Assembly: GCA_036927565.1 (NCBI GenBank)
Contig: JAYESD010000005.1
Coordinates: 94,280,301-94,344,300 of the forward strand
Reading direction: 5' to 3'
Origin: Tuctoria greenei
Taxonomy: Eukaryota; Streptophyta; Magnoliopsida; Poales; Poaceae
Length of the DNA stretch: 64,000 nt
Part shown: positions 53,147 to 64,000 of the stretch, in pieces
Layout of the letters: each line of letters opens with the position of its first letter
Numbering within the stretch: the stretch's first letter is position 1
Made by a program: the position numbers and the translations under genes
The notes under the pieces: model-generated
What the model was told of the DNA's origin: nothing
Seen by the model: the letters and a program-made list of their open reading frames with translations, nothing else
Databases searched by the model: none

Positions 53147-54617
53147 CGATCCGAAACGGGTAATACATTGCTATAGGTTACGTTGCTCATTTTCATTTTG
53201 AGGTCATTTAAGAGAGAGGAAAGAACTAGAGAAAGAGTGAGAGGAAATTGGTCTTAGATGACAATTCCACATCCATTTCCACCGTCCACGCAATCGCGGG
53301 TCATTGACATCCTTACCAACCCGTTCGCTTCCGTGTCGACTTGACGCATACGGTACCACTACAATGGTCTACACGCACAATCACACTTATTACGTGTCGT
53401 GCCCTTCCGGGTTGGTCTGAGTCGGCCCAAAACCCCTTTATTTATATATATTAAGTAGTCACTAAAATACATTATATGAATGCACTAAAGTCCAAACATA
53501 CACTAAACAGAATAGGAATTCAGAATGACATACCAAGCTACAGACAAAAAACATATAAAGCATATACAAAATCTAATTATGCATTTACTACAAAATCTGA
53601 ACAAAAAACATATTAGCCACAATGGACAATTGTGAAATCACAAGTGTAATACAAGACCAGACTGGAGCAGGATGAAATCACAAGTGTAATACAAGTGTAA
53701 TACAAATCTAATCAGGCGCGGAGGGCGCAGGGGCAGGACGGCATGGGAGGGGGCGTCGCGGTGCCGCTAGGGCGGCCCTTCAAACTGGTTAGTGTCCATG
53801 CATGATTACATTTTATTTTTTAAAATTTTACTTGTAAAGTGTTGAACCATCTTTCACTTGAGCAGCGTTCAGAAAGGCGCTGGGAGGCGCTCGCCTCCGC
53901 ACGCTGGGGCGCTAGGCTCTCAGCGATGATCACTGAGCTCACCGCCATACTCTCAACGGGAGTCGAAAGTACTGCCGCTAGCTCGGGCCCCAGGCCGCGC
54001 GAGCAGCCTCGCTCCTACTACCACCCACAAAAGGCCATGACGACGACGACGCGGTACAACGCACGCACGGACAACCTCCGCGTCCCATCAACCCCGGGTG
54101 CATTGCAGTCTGCAGGGTCCGCGTGCCTTCCCCGTCTTGTTTCGTTTCATTCACCCCGGTCGGCAAATGAGACAACTTCTCAACTTCCCATGAACTTTAT
54201 CAAGTTATATGCTAAAACCCATACTACGCAGGCAACGAACTGTTTGCAACGCACAAACATCGCACGACATAAGCTGGAAAATTGACTCAAGTTGGGATGG
54301 AGCGGAAATTGTGGTCAACAAGATCCTGTCTGAACATCGCACAAATCACAATGCAAGTCATGCCGCTTATTAGCTTATTAGGAATGGCTGCCACTTTTTC
54401 TCCATTATATTTTTTTTCAAATAACTATATTCTCTATTATACACTATGTACATTACCATACCATATAGAAGTACTCCATTACAATACCATATAGCACTAG
54501 TACAAATTGAATTTTAGTTCCTCCATCTATTGAATTTTATTTCCCAAAAAAACTATGAGAGTGACACAACAATTGACTGAATAAGTACAAAAATGCAAGC
54601 TAGGGGCCGGGGCTTAC

Positions 54618-54893
54618 CTGAATAGCCGGCGGCGGGGGCGTAGGGGCGGCGGGGCTGGAGCCGAGCCGGCAGCGGGGGCGCGGGGGCCGGGGGCGGGCCG
54701 GCAGCGGCAGCCCAGGTGCGGCGGGGCCGGGCGGCGGCTGGGGCGCGGAGGCGCGCCTGGAGCCGGGGCCGCAGGGGCGACGGGGTCGGGGGCGGCCTGG
54801 GCGCGGCGGGCCGGCGGCGGAGCCGGGGGCGCGGCGGGGGCGCGGCAAGGCGACGGGGGCGCGGCAGGCGGCGGTGGTGGAGTCACGGGTGAA
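54618..54893 (-). other. GC-rich first exon of CACTA unit 2 transcript
   Basis: Very GC-rich minus-strand sequence of Pro/Ala codons (CCG, CCC, GCG) ends in CAG/GTAAGC, a donor at 54617. It is similar in nature and position to the GC-rich stretches before TNP2 units 1 and 3. It may be a 5' leader or encode a Pro/Ala-rich N-terminus. The exact start is uncertain. Confidence 0.45.
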
Positions 54894-54914
54894 TGAAGAG
54901 TCGGGGCTGGAGGG

Positions 54915-55250
54915 TCCTGATATTAGCCCTAATTTGCGATAGCCGCCTTAATTGTGACGGCCTTACCTTACAGCCATCGCAATTAAAGCCTATTTGCAAC
55001 GGCCTTGGACTGGTCGTCGCAAATAAGTCTTTATTTACGATGGCTCCATAATTTGCGAAGGCCCTAGGGTTGGCCATCGCAAATAAACGCTTATTTGCGA
55101 CGGCCAGTCGGAAGGCCATCGCAAATAAGGATTTATTCGCGATGGTAGTGTTATTTGCAACGGCCGGAGGCGGGTCGTCGCAATTTAAGCTATTTGCGAT
55201 GGCTGGCAGTCACAAATAAATCCAGCCGTCGCAAATGATCGCGTTTCCTG
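54915..55250. repeat. Subterminal repeats of CACTA unit 2, right end
   Basis: The same 'atttgcgacggc' and 'gccgtcgcaaataa' motifs as at the left end, with variants, in both orientations, next to the terminus at 55255. Confidence 0.85.
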
Positions 55251-58081
55251 TAGTGATATGAAACATTCATCAAATTTTGAACACACATTGATTCAAAAAA
55301 ATTTTAAAAAAATCTGAAAAGATTCATAGAGGTTGGTATGATGACTAAAAATGTCCATGGAAAAAATAAATGAAAAAATAAGTATATTCATCAAGACAGA
55401 AAAATGAAAAATAGCAATTGTTATATGTTTTTTATGTTCTGACCAATTTCAAAGGCTTTATGAAGTGAAATTTAATAGTAACCTTTACTAATCAATCATA
55501 TTACAAGAAAGTGGGATTTGGGCTTTTTAAAGGCCCCACATTTAATCAAGAATATTAATTAAGAAGAAGTAAATTTCTTCTCAGACGGTTGGTACGTAAT
55601 AACCGCCTGATAAAAATGTTATCTCACGCGGGTATTACTTACCAACCGCCCGAGGTAATTGCCCGAGCCTATTCTTCAGTTTCCTTTTCCCTTGCTTCTT
55701 TTTTATTTACATTCCAATATAAATACTCAAACATGTATAGATTATGCAAATTGAGTCCAAATTCGATTATTCTTTCTTCTATAATTTTCAAAAATTAACA
55801 TCTACCACCTGAATCAAATATTTTAAAACTTGTATAGCTAACATTGTAATGTTTTGGTAAATATCAAATTAATTTATACTCACATATTATTCACATTTGT
55901 GTATCTCCTAAAAAAAGACCCTTCACTGAAATTTGTTTGTATGAACATATTTGTATTATTTATACATGTATGAATTTTGTTACTTTTTTTAAATCATTCC
56001 AACATGTCAAAATTCAAATTATCGATCATTCTAACTAAATGCACATATACATACGAGACATTCATTAAATTTTGAACACACATTGATTCAAAAAAATTTT
56101 AAAAAATCTGAAAAAATTCATAGAGGTTGGTATAATGACTAAAAATGTCTATTGTAAAAATAAATAAATAAAATCATTATCTCATCAAGATAGAAAAATG
56201 AAAAATAGCAATTGTTATATGTTTTTTATGTTCTGACCAATTTCAAAGGCTTTATGAAGTGAAATTTAATGGTAACCTTTACTGATCAATCATATTATAA
56301 TAAAGTGGAATTTGGGCTTTTTAAAGACCCCACATTTAATCATGAATATTAATTAAGAAGAAGTAAAGTTCTTCTCAGGCGGTTGGTACTTAATAACCGT
56401 CTGAGAAAATGTTATCTCAGGCGTGTATTACTTACCAACCACCTGAGATAATTGCCCGAGCCTGTTCTTCAGTTTCCTTTTCTCTTGCTTCTTTTTATTT
56501 AGATTCCAATATAAATACTCAAACATGTATAGATTCTGCAAATTGAGTCCAAATTCGATGATTCTTTCTTCTATAATTTTTCAAAAATTAACATCTACCA
56601 CCTAAATCAAATATTTTAAAACTTGTATAGTTGACATTGTAATGTTTGGTAAATATAAAATTAATTTATACTCACATATTATTCACATTTGTGTATCTCC
56701 TAAAAAAAGGATCTTTCACTGAAATTTGTTTGTATGAACATATTTGTATTATTTATATATGTATGAATTTTGTTAATTTTTTTAAAGCATTCCAACATGT
56801 CAAAATTCAATTTATCCATCATTCTAACTAAATGCTCATATACATATGAGACATTCATCAAATTTTGAACACACATTTATTCAAAAAAATTTTAAAAAAT
56901 CTGAAAAATTCATAGAGGTTGGTATGATGACTAAAAATGTCCATTGAAAAAATAAATGAAAAAATCATTATATTCATGAAGATAGAAAAATGAAACATAG
57001 CAATTGTTATATGTTTTTTATGTTCTGACCAATTTCAAAGGCTTTATAAAGTGAAATTTAATGGTAACCTTTACTAATCAATCATATTACAAGAAAGTAG
57101 AATTGGGCTTTTTAAAGGCCCCACATTTAATCAAGAATATTAATTAAGAAGAAGTAAATTTCTTCTCAAGCGGTTGGTACTTAATAACCGTCTGAGAAAA
57201 ATGTTATGTCACGCGGGTATTACTTACCAACCGCCTGAGGTAATTGCCCGAGCCTATTCTTCAATTTCCTTTTCCCTTGCTTGTTTTTTATTTAGATTCC
57301 AATATAAATACTCAAACATGTATAGATTCTGCAAATTGAGTCTAAATTCGATGATTCTTCCTTCTATAATTTTCAAAAATTAACATCTACCTCCTGAACC
57401 AAATATTTTAAAACTTGTATAGCTAACATTGTAATGTTTTGGTAAATATCAAATTAATTTATACTCACATATTATTCATATGTGTGTATCTCCTAAAAAA
57501 AGATCTTTCACTGAAATTTGTTTGTATGAACATATTTGTATTATTTATACATGTATGAATTTTGTTAATTTTTTAAAGCATTCCAACATGTCAAAATTCA
57601 AATTATCCATCATTCTAACTAAATGCTCATATACATATGAGGCATTCATCAAATTTTGAACACACATTGATTCAAAAAAAATAAAAAAATATGAAAAAAT
57701 TGATAGAGGTTGGTATGATGACTAAAAATGTCCATTGAAAAAATAAATGAAAAAATCATTATATTCATCAAGAAAGAAAAATGAAAAATAGCAATTGTTA
57801 TATGTTTTTTATGTTCTAACCAATTTGAAAGGCTTTATGAAGTGAAATTTAATGGTAACCTTTACTAATCAATCATATTACAAGAAAGTGGAATTTGGAC
57901 GTTTTAAAGGCCCCACATTTAATCAAGAATATTAATTAAGAAGAAGTAAAGATTTTCTCAGACGGTTGGTACTTAATAACCATCTGAGAAAAAGAATATT
58001 AATATATGAAAAGAATATTAATTAAGCTTACGTAAAGATCTTCTCAGGCGGTTGGTACTGAATAACCACCTGAGAAAAAGA

Positions 58082-58166
58082 TTATCTCAGACGGGTTTTA
58101 CTTACCAACTGCCTCAGATAATTGAATTTTCGCAGACGGTTGGTAAGTAAAACCCGCCTGAGATAA
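58082..58166. repeat. Hairpin at the right end of the tandem array
   Basis: The left arm 58082-58112 (TTATCTCAGACGGGTTTTAC...) pairs with the right arm 58132-58166 (...GTAAAACCCGCCTGAGATAA) over about 31 bp with three mismatches. It is an inverted duplication of the second palindrome of the array unit. Confidence 0.75.
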
Positions 58167-58216
58167 CCATCTTCTCAGGCGATCGGTACTTAAAATCCGC
58201 CTCAGAAAATAGGCAT

Positions 58217-58408
58217 CTATATATACCCCTCGGCTGCGTTGGAAAAACCTAGCCCGGGCAAAATCACTTAGACGCCGTCGGGCTGCCAAAATTTTGTTTG
58301 CCGCCAAGTCTTCGCCGCTCTCGTCGCCGAGCTTTGCCGTCGCCGCCGAGCTTCTCGTCACATCCAAGCTTCGTTGTTGTCCATTTGCTTCACCCTCGTC
58401 ACTTCCAG
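58217..58408 (+). promoter_or_regulatory. TATA box and GC-rich first exon of CACTA unit 3
   Basis: CTATATATA at 58217-58225 is followed by 'cccctcggctgcgtt' and a GC-rich stretch up to CAG/GTATGC, a donor at 58409. The minus-strand start of unit 1 has 'gacccctcggg' after its TATA box at the same distance, so the two start regions may share ancestry. Confidence 0.55.
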
Positions 58409-59789
58409 GTATGCCGAGCGAAGCCATTGCCATCACTGCCGAGTTTCATGATAAACCCTAAACCCTTCGACCTTCCCTCCTCCGTCCCCATGCCGCCTCC
58501 CTCCTCGCCCTCGCCACCGACTGAGTCAAATGATGCCTTGCATAGATTTCCTTGGTTAGGGTTCGGGACTTCAAAAAGGGTAGGCATCCTGGTGGTGGTG
58601 GTGTTGGACCACAACGTTAATGCACAACACCTCTGACGCATTCGTTTGGTTCCATGTACTGGACGCAATTTGTTGATCGTGTTTTGGTGCAAATGCGGGT
58701 CATAGTATTAGGGTTCGGACATGATAAACTTTTTGATTAACGATCAGGCCTTCTGTTTAAGTTTTCATTATGCTAGATATATAGTTATTGTGTATTACTC
58801 ATTCAGAAGGGTCATTGCCCATTGCCCTGGGTCTTATTGATATTTAGTACCATGCTAGATGATTCTAAAACATAAGGCATATATATGGTAGGATGAGGCA
58901 TTCTTTCTGTGAAAGAAACATGGCATATAAAGGATGCCTAGTGACAGGCACTGGGCATTGTTCTTTATTTGCTTATTTGCCACAATATTTGAGGGATGTA
59001 ACATGGATTGTAGTTTCCATGCCTTTTTGTTCTTTCTCCATAGTAGGATAAAATGTGAATATAGCATGACATTGATAATTCTGGTCTGAACTGTAACTGC
59101 TATATGGTTTTAGACAAGCTTGCAAGGGGATTTTAATAGTTACTAATATAGGCGGTAATCCATTTTGGGGATAGAATGGATTTTAATATCACAGCAATGC
59201 ATGTTGCACTCAAGGGTGTCATGTTTATTTATCCTTCCAAGCAGTTAGAAATTGTTGTTTTTCTATATATGCTTCATAGAATGAATTTATTTTTTAATAG
59301 CGTCTGTAGTAAAACAAAAGCCACCAGAATACGTGATGAATTAAAACCTTACCCTTTTTTGCTATTTGACTTGTGTGACATGTCTGAACTACCGGTGGTA
59401 ACATGAGTGGATCATAGCATCGGTACTGAAAATAGAGTGTAGCTGCCCCGCACTTCATCTCACAGGGTTGTGCTCCTTCGAGATCGGTGTCGCTATCCTT
59501 TGCCAAACAAAGCAATGTGCTCGCATACGGCTATTGAACATCGCTTGTGCTCAGAACACAGATACAAGTAACTTCCTATTTAGAATAAGAAGATAAAATT
59601 GCCCTTGCTGGTGAGCAACTTTAACATGCTTGTCACCCTCGCAATGTATATGAACCTTTTGGTTAGTCGTCTTAAACCCTAGAATGCCTTATCAAATCCT
59701 AGAATGCTTCCATCCTTTTCTTCATGCAACACTTCATGTATAGTTAATATGTCATTCACTATATTTTTTTGTCTTATTAGTTCTAGCAT
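58409..59789. other. Intron-like DNA of CACTA unit 3
   Basis: This is AT-rich after 58640 with no coding signal that I can support. A short GC-richer part (58440-58640) has open frames but no homology I recognise. Confidence 0.45.
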
Positions 59790-60480
59790 GGAAAGCCTTA
59801 AGAAGACTGTGCTGGTAGTAACAATAAAGAAGACAACATGGAGTTTACTGACTCCAGCAGTTCAGGCTCCTTTCACAGTCCATCGGATCCTTTTCTGAAT
59901 ATAAAAATTAAAAAGACTTCAGAGGATCTAGACCCAGAATATGATCCTGCCGACGAGGTATGGATCACGAATCTTAACTTCAACAGTTCAAGTTAATGTT
60001 GGTTGTCAAGTATACGAAGTCTTATAATTCTTTTCTACCTAGATTAATCGCGAAGACAATGAGGTGACTTCGGCGCCTAAAACCGCAGATGGTTCACCAA
60101 TGGATGAATCCTCAAGTTCACTCAAGCAGAAACGAGGGCAACGAGGTCCCAATAAGGGTCCATTGGACCACATCATGTACATAACAAGGGTCGGTCTAGG
60201 TGGGCTTCCCCAAGAACCACTAGATTCACTTACCAAGTAAGGTAATGCATGCGGTTTTCTTGTTAGAGAGCTCGTGCCGATCACATTCGAGAATTGGAGG
60301 AAATTACCTGAGGAGACCAAGAATGAGTTGTGGGAAAGGATAAAGAATCGCCTCCGGCAGCCCGTCCGCGGTGCCCCCCATCCGCGGTGCACCCCATCCG
60401 CGATGTCCCCGCCCGCGGCACCCCTCCATCCGTGATGCATTGTCGATTTGCTGCTAAGGTAACCTTTGTACATTTAGGTC
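59790..60480 (+). pseudogene. TNP1-like accessory gene fragment of CACTA unit 3
   Basis: Blocks: MEFTDSSSSGSFHSPSDPFL then SEDLDPEYDPADE, ending at GAG/GTATGG (59957); after an acceptor CCTAG (60045), EDNEVTSAPKTADGSPMDES, KRGQRGPNKGPLDHIMYITR and LGGLPQEPLDSLTK; then RELVPITFENWRKLPEETKN and ELWERIK (60268-60350). The last part is typical of the Transposase_24/Ptta group. The frame is then lost in a Pro/Ala-rich GC repeat ('ccgcggtgccccccatccgc'). It lies upstream of TNP2 unit 3 in the same orientation. Confidence 0.55.
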
Positions 60481-60779
60481 GTACATTTGAGCTCTATGCA
60501 TGTGTGATCTCGTCTGGTTCGTGAGTTTGTATATGTGATGTTGTATGTGTGAGCTTGATTCATAGCTAATGTGTATGTGTAAGCTTAATTAATAGTTAAG
60601 CTTCAAATCACATGCAAATTTACATGTTTAACTTGTATACGTGAGCATGATTAATATTTTATCGTAATTTAACTTGTATGAATAGGTAATTTAACTTGTA
60701 TGTATATGTGAGCATGTTTAGCTTTTAATAGTCTCTAAATATGTGTGACTTGTTAGTGTGAATAGCTATAAGCTGAAAA

Positions 60780-63530
60780 ATGAGTGACGATCATAAAATG
60801 ATGTATGATGGATGAAGTTCAAATGGTGTGTACACTTTGGAATGGGCTCATATTGCTAATATGTTCATGAACCAAGAATTTCCTAGTGGTGCTCGTTTTG
60901 TGAAGTGTCCGTGTTGCAAGTGCCAAAATCATTGGCGTCTGGAGAAGTCTGAAATAATGGTGCACCTTTGCAAGCACAGATTTATGCCGCACTACCTAGT
61001 GTGGCGTGAGCATGGGGAGATGGATCGTGCTAGTGAGTCGAACGGAAATGAGAATGAAGATCGGATGGATGAAATGATGGCGTACGTTGGTTGAGAGTAC
61101 GAAGAGCAGTCATTGCCGAAGGAGGTCAAGAAGTTTTATAAGTTTCTTGCCACCTCGGATGAAAATGTGTATGAGGGCACCAATGTGACCATTTTGCAAG
61201 CGGTCACACGACTTATGGGGTTGAAGTCTAAGTACAATTTTGCTAACAATTGCTACAATGGGATCATGAAGTTGATCAATGATCTCCTTCTGTCAAATCA
61301 TAAGACGTCAACAGACATATATCTGTCTAAGAAGCTTTTGGCTGGTCCGGGCGTGAGTTATGAGAAGATTGCTGCGTGCAAGAATAATTGCATGTTTTTT
61401 GAAAGGAACACAAGAATGATACTCATTGTATACATTGCAAAGCATCTAGACATGTGAAGGTTCTGAATGATGGTGGAGAGGAAATAAGTACAAAAGTACT
61501 GATCAAACAGCTTTGGTACATGCCTATCACGTCCAGGCTTAAACAATTGTTTCTATCCCAAGAAATAGCAAAGCAAATGAGGTGGCATTCAGAAGGGATA
61601 AGTGAGAGCGATGACAATGATATTATGGTGCATCCTTCGGATGGCGCGGCATGGAAAACTCTAGACCGTTTTGATCCGGAGTTTGGTAGAGATCCAAGAA
61701 ATGTCCGTCTTGGGTTGTCAACAGATGGTTTCACTCCTTTCAGCACCAGTAACAATCCATATTCTTGTTGGCCTATTTTTATCATGCCTTATAATCTCCC
61801 TCCCAACATGTGCATGAAAGAAGGATACATATTCCTTGCGGCCATCATTCCTGGTCCTAAACATCCTGGGATGAAAATCAATGTGTTTATGCAACCGTTG
61901 ATTGAGGAGTTGAAAGAGCTATGACAACGTGTAAAGGCATATGACAGTCATCTGAAATGTGAATTTACTGTATGTGTCGTGTATCTATGGTCTATACATG
62001 ATTTGTTGGCATATGCCATTTGGGTCGGTTGGTGTTTCCATGAACAATTGTGTTGCCCCATATGTATGGCTGACACCAATGCCATCAGGTTGAAGTATGG
62101 AAGAAAAATTAACTTCTTTGATTGCCATTAACGATTCCTTCCTTCAAATTATCCTTTCAGTAGTGATACATGATCATTCTGAAAAGGTAGAAGGGTTACA
62201 GAAGGACCACTTTGTCGATTGACAAGCAAACAAAAAATAGCATGACATGCAAAGTTAAAAGAGTCTACATAAAGTGTTTTTGAAGGATATGGTAAAGAAT
62301 ACAACTGGACTCATATTTCTTTTCTTTGGGAGCTCCCATACGCAAAGGCACTGCTGTTACCACTTAACATAGATTTGATGCACCAGGAGCGTAATGTCGC
62401 TGAAAGCATCATAAGCATGTGTTTTGATTTTATCGGTCAAACCAAAAATAATTTCAGTGCGAGGAAAGACGTAGCTGATATTTGTGACCGTCCTGGGATT
62501 GAGGTTATAACAAATGCAAGTGGAAATGAAAGTAGGCCACGAGCTCCATACTGTGTCAGGCCAGAAGAAAGAAAGCAAATACTTAGTTGGTTGAAAACAT
62601 TGAAGTTTCTAGACCGTTATGCAGCTACCATAAAATGATGTGTTAATCTCAACACCGGTGAACATAATGGGTTGAAGAGCCATGATTACCATATTATAAT
62701 GGAGAGACTTATACCGATAATGTTTCATGGCTGCTTCAAACCTAATTTGTGGAAGATGTTTATCGAACTTAGCTACTTTTATAGACAGATTTGTGCTAAG
62801 GAAGTGTCAAAAAAGATGATGCAGATGTGGGAGAATAAAATTGTTGTGCTTGTCTGTAAGGTGGAAAAAATGTTCCCTTCTGGATTAATGAACATTATGC
62901 AACATTTTCTGGTGCATTTACCTTATGAAGCATTGGTAGCAGGTCCTACACAATTCAGATGGATGTATAGCCAAGAAGGAGAATTGAAGAAACTTAGAGC
63001 TACAGTGCACAACAAGGCAAGAGTTGAGGGTTGTATTGGAGAAGCATTTGCAGCTAAAGAGATTACTGACTTCTCTAGCAAATATTTTTCACGTGCCAAC
63101 AACGTTAATGCATTTATCACACGTTATCATAATGTAGAAGAGCAATCTACGAGTGAGTTTAAGATTTTTCATTAGAAGGGTAAAGGTGTTGGGGCTGCTA
63201 CTTCTCATTATATTTCGGCACAAGAGAGGAACTACACCATGCTTTACATATTTTCCAACATGGAGGAGGTGTTACCATATTTTGAAATGTTTGACAAGTT
63301 GTATTGGACATCTTCACGAAGACCTACACAAAGTCAATTGGATAATCTACCCCACGGATGGTGGCTGCAGCCTGCAGATAATGAAATTTTAAATCAGTTC
63401 AATGGGTCAAATAAATTTTGCCGATTTATCATATGCCATATAGAAAATAAATTTGATAGGCAAACACCATGCAGGCTAGCCAATCATTTTTTTCAATTCA
63501 GCCAAGTATACCGTAGATGCTAACCAATTA
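60780..63530 (+). pseudogene. CACTA TNP2 transposase, unit 3, broken
   Basis: The ATG at 60780 (MSDDHKMMYDG) is followed by a TGA where Trp is usual, then VYTLEWAHIANMFMNQEF, FVKCPCCKCQNHWRLEKSE, KHRFMPHYLVWREHGE, KYNFANNCYNGIMKLINDLL, LFLSQEIAKQMRWHSEG, NVRLGLSTDGFTPF and PYSCWPIFIMPYNLPPNMCM (61700-61820), GPKHPGMKINVFMQPLIEEL, CCPICMADTNAIRLKYGRKI, DLMHQERNVAESIISMCFDF (62370), KVEKMFPSGLMNIMQHFLVH (62860), RVEGCIGEAFAAKEITDFSS (63020) and HGWWLQPADNEILNQF (63350). Stops are at about 60814, 61093, 61455, 61922, 62130, 62636 and 63173, with frameshifts between. Its sequence is closer to unit 2 than to unit 1. Confidence 0.85.
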
Positions 63531-64000
63531 GTTCAGTGGATCATTTGTTCGCAAAATGTAACTAACCCTTGAATTTGCTTTCCTATACTTTAGGTCGACT
63601 AAATCATTTTTTTTATTTTGCAATCTACTAATAATCAGGATCCACACTAATGTTATGGTTTCTATGCACTGTATCTAACATACAATTTATAGTGATATTC
63701 TTGCATCACTTTGTGTGATAAATTGCTGAATCTGTGGCGTATACAAGAATGAAAATATTAAAATGGTGATGACATGTGTGTAATTAGTCGACCTTTGTTT
63801 GAGGAGCTCAGGAGCAGCTGCCACTCAACATATTTATCGGGTACGGTAGGTTGTGCTTTATTTATACACTAGTCTGCAAGTCTACTCGCACAAATGGAAG
63901 GCGTGAACACAACAGAGCGAGAACATAAGATAGCGGCGACCTTTGTGATAAGCAGGACAGTTTTTCTGGCCAACAAAACTCTTCACATTGTCCTCATACT
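63531..64000. other. Unassigned AT-rich DNA at the window end
   Basis: I see no gene, terminus or repeat that I can support in this stretch. Confidence 0.4.

Larger units (their letters stand above)
52786..54617. other. Upstream region of TNP2 unit 2, intron-like, with hairpins
   Basis: This lies between the TNP2 start and the GC-rich first exon. It holds the inverted repeats at 52885-53085 and 53112-53146, AT-rich DNA, and a GC-richer part at 53870-54150 with short open frames that I cannot assign. It is probably a long first intron that has received foreign sequence. Confidence 0.45.
47475..55255 (-). mobile_element. Complete CACTA element (unit 2), 7781 bp, inserted in the tandem array
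   Basis: The terminal inverted repeats are 30 bp with five mismatches: CACTATAGGATACTCGACGA at the left and CACTACAGGAAACGCGATCA at the right, both continuing TTTGCGACGG. Subterminal repeats flank a minus-strand TNP2 gene (broken) and a minus-strand accessory gene (open after splicing). The 3-bp duplication ATA and the empty site in neighbouring units fix the borders. The element could still be moved by a transposase from elsewhere if its ends are recognised. Confidence 0.92.
46190..58200. repeat. Tandem array of ~0.79-kb units with paired hairpin motifs, interrupted by a CACTA element
   Basis: The landmark 'tctcaggcgg' (variants 'tctcagacgg', 'tctcaagcgg') occurs at 46221, 47001, 55579, 56373, 57164, 57956 and 58042. 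Leaving out the inserted 7.8 kb, the spacing is 780, 794, 794, 791 and 792 bp, with a last 86-bp partial unit. Each unit begins with two palindromes: TTCTCAG.CGGTT...AACCG.CTGAGAA and TTATCTCAGGCGG...CCGCCTGAGATAA. The rest is AT-rich ('caaatactcaaac', 'tcattctaactaaatgctca'). No gene is carried. The array ends on both sides next to a TATA box of a CACTA transposase unit, so it may be their amplified subterminal region. Confidence 0.85.
58200..63530 (+). mobile_element. CACTA unit 3, left part to TNP2 end; right terminus not seen
   Basis: The order is array hairpins, TATA box, GC-rich exon, accessory gene, TNP2. No CACTA terminus was found after 63530 within the window, and the left terminus, if it exists, is inside or beyond the tandem array. 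Confidence 0.55.

Noticed and set aside
52838..53201. Frames on both strands around the inverted repeat
   Set aside because: Palindromic sequence produces mirrored frames; there is no protein similarity.
53839..54285. Plus-strand 148-codon frame inside CACTA unit 2
   Set aside because: No homology recognised, orientation opposite to the transposase, and composition like random GC-rich sequence. It is perhaps a foreign fragment in an intron.
58298..58636. Two overlapping frames after the TATA box of CACTA unit 3
   Set aside because: A splice donor at 58409 lies within them and no similarity is seen, so the region reads better as a leader exon plus intron.

Overview
This window is nuclear plant DNA, most likely from a grass (Poaceae). 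The evidence is its content: Stowaway-like MITEs ending in CTCCCTCC, a Ty3/Gypsy element of the Tat type with an antisense gene, several CACTA transposases, GC-rich first exons, and broken members of gene families I know mainly from grasses (an F-box family and two unknown-function families). I cannot name the species. No rRNA, tRNA or CRISPR was seen. Almost no intact host gene remains; the window is a nested transposon landscape with a few small low-copy genes.

Layout. 1-7.1 kb: remnants of three grass-type genes (an unknown-function C-terminus, an F-box gene split by one in-frame stop, an unknown-function gene with a frameshift), MITEs, repeated promoter-like cassettes, and two copies of an unrecognised small gene family that I call GLGTLP after its core motif. 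7.5-26.7 kb: a duplicated block. One copy is interrupted by a complete young Tat retrotransposon (8085-21001); the other (22672-23660) keeps the uninterrupted target site. Two further GLGTLP genes, open and each with a TATA box, follow at 23972 and 25777. Copies 2 and 4 with their promoters form a 1.1-1.2 kb inverted duplication.

26.7-34.6 kb: unassigned DNA, GC-rich tandem repeats, fold-back elements, then a CACTA fragment (TNP1-like gene, long subterminal repeat field, terminus at 33515) lying against a Ty1/Copia remnant. 34.6-40.5 kb: the 3' part of a second, decayed Tat element in minus orientation, which entered the Copia LTR. 40.5-41.3 kb: a pseudogene of a CLASSY-type SNF2 protein with a MITE inserted cleanly in its reading frame.

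41.4-64 kb: CACTA territory. Two decayed TNP2 genes point away from a central array of ~0.79 kb tandem repeats built on hairpin motifs (46.2-58.2 kb). A separate complete CACTA element (47475-55255, TSD ATA) sits inside one repeat unit; it has a broken TNP2 gene but an intact three-exon accessory gene of 186 codons.

How it works together. The Tat element encodes gag, protease, reverse transcriptase, two RNase H domains and integrase in one frame interrupted by a single UAG, plus an intact 1130-codon antisense gene with one 77-bp intron. The CACTA units share one plan: subterminal repeats, TATA box, GC-rich noncoding first exon ending in a GT donor, then accessory and TNP2 genes.
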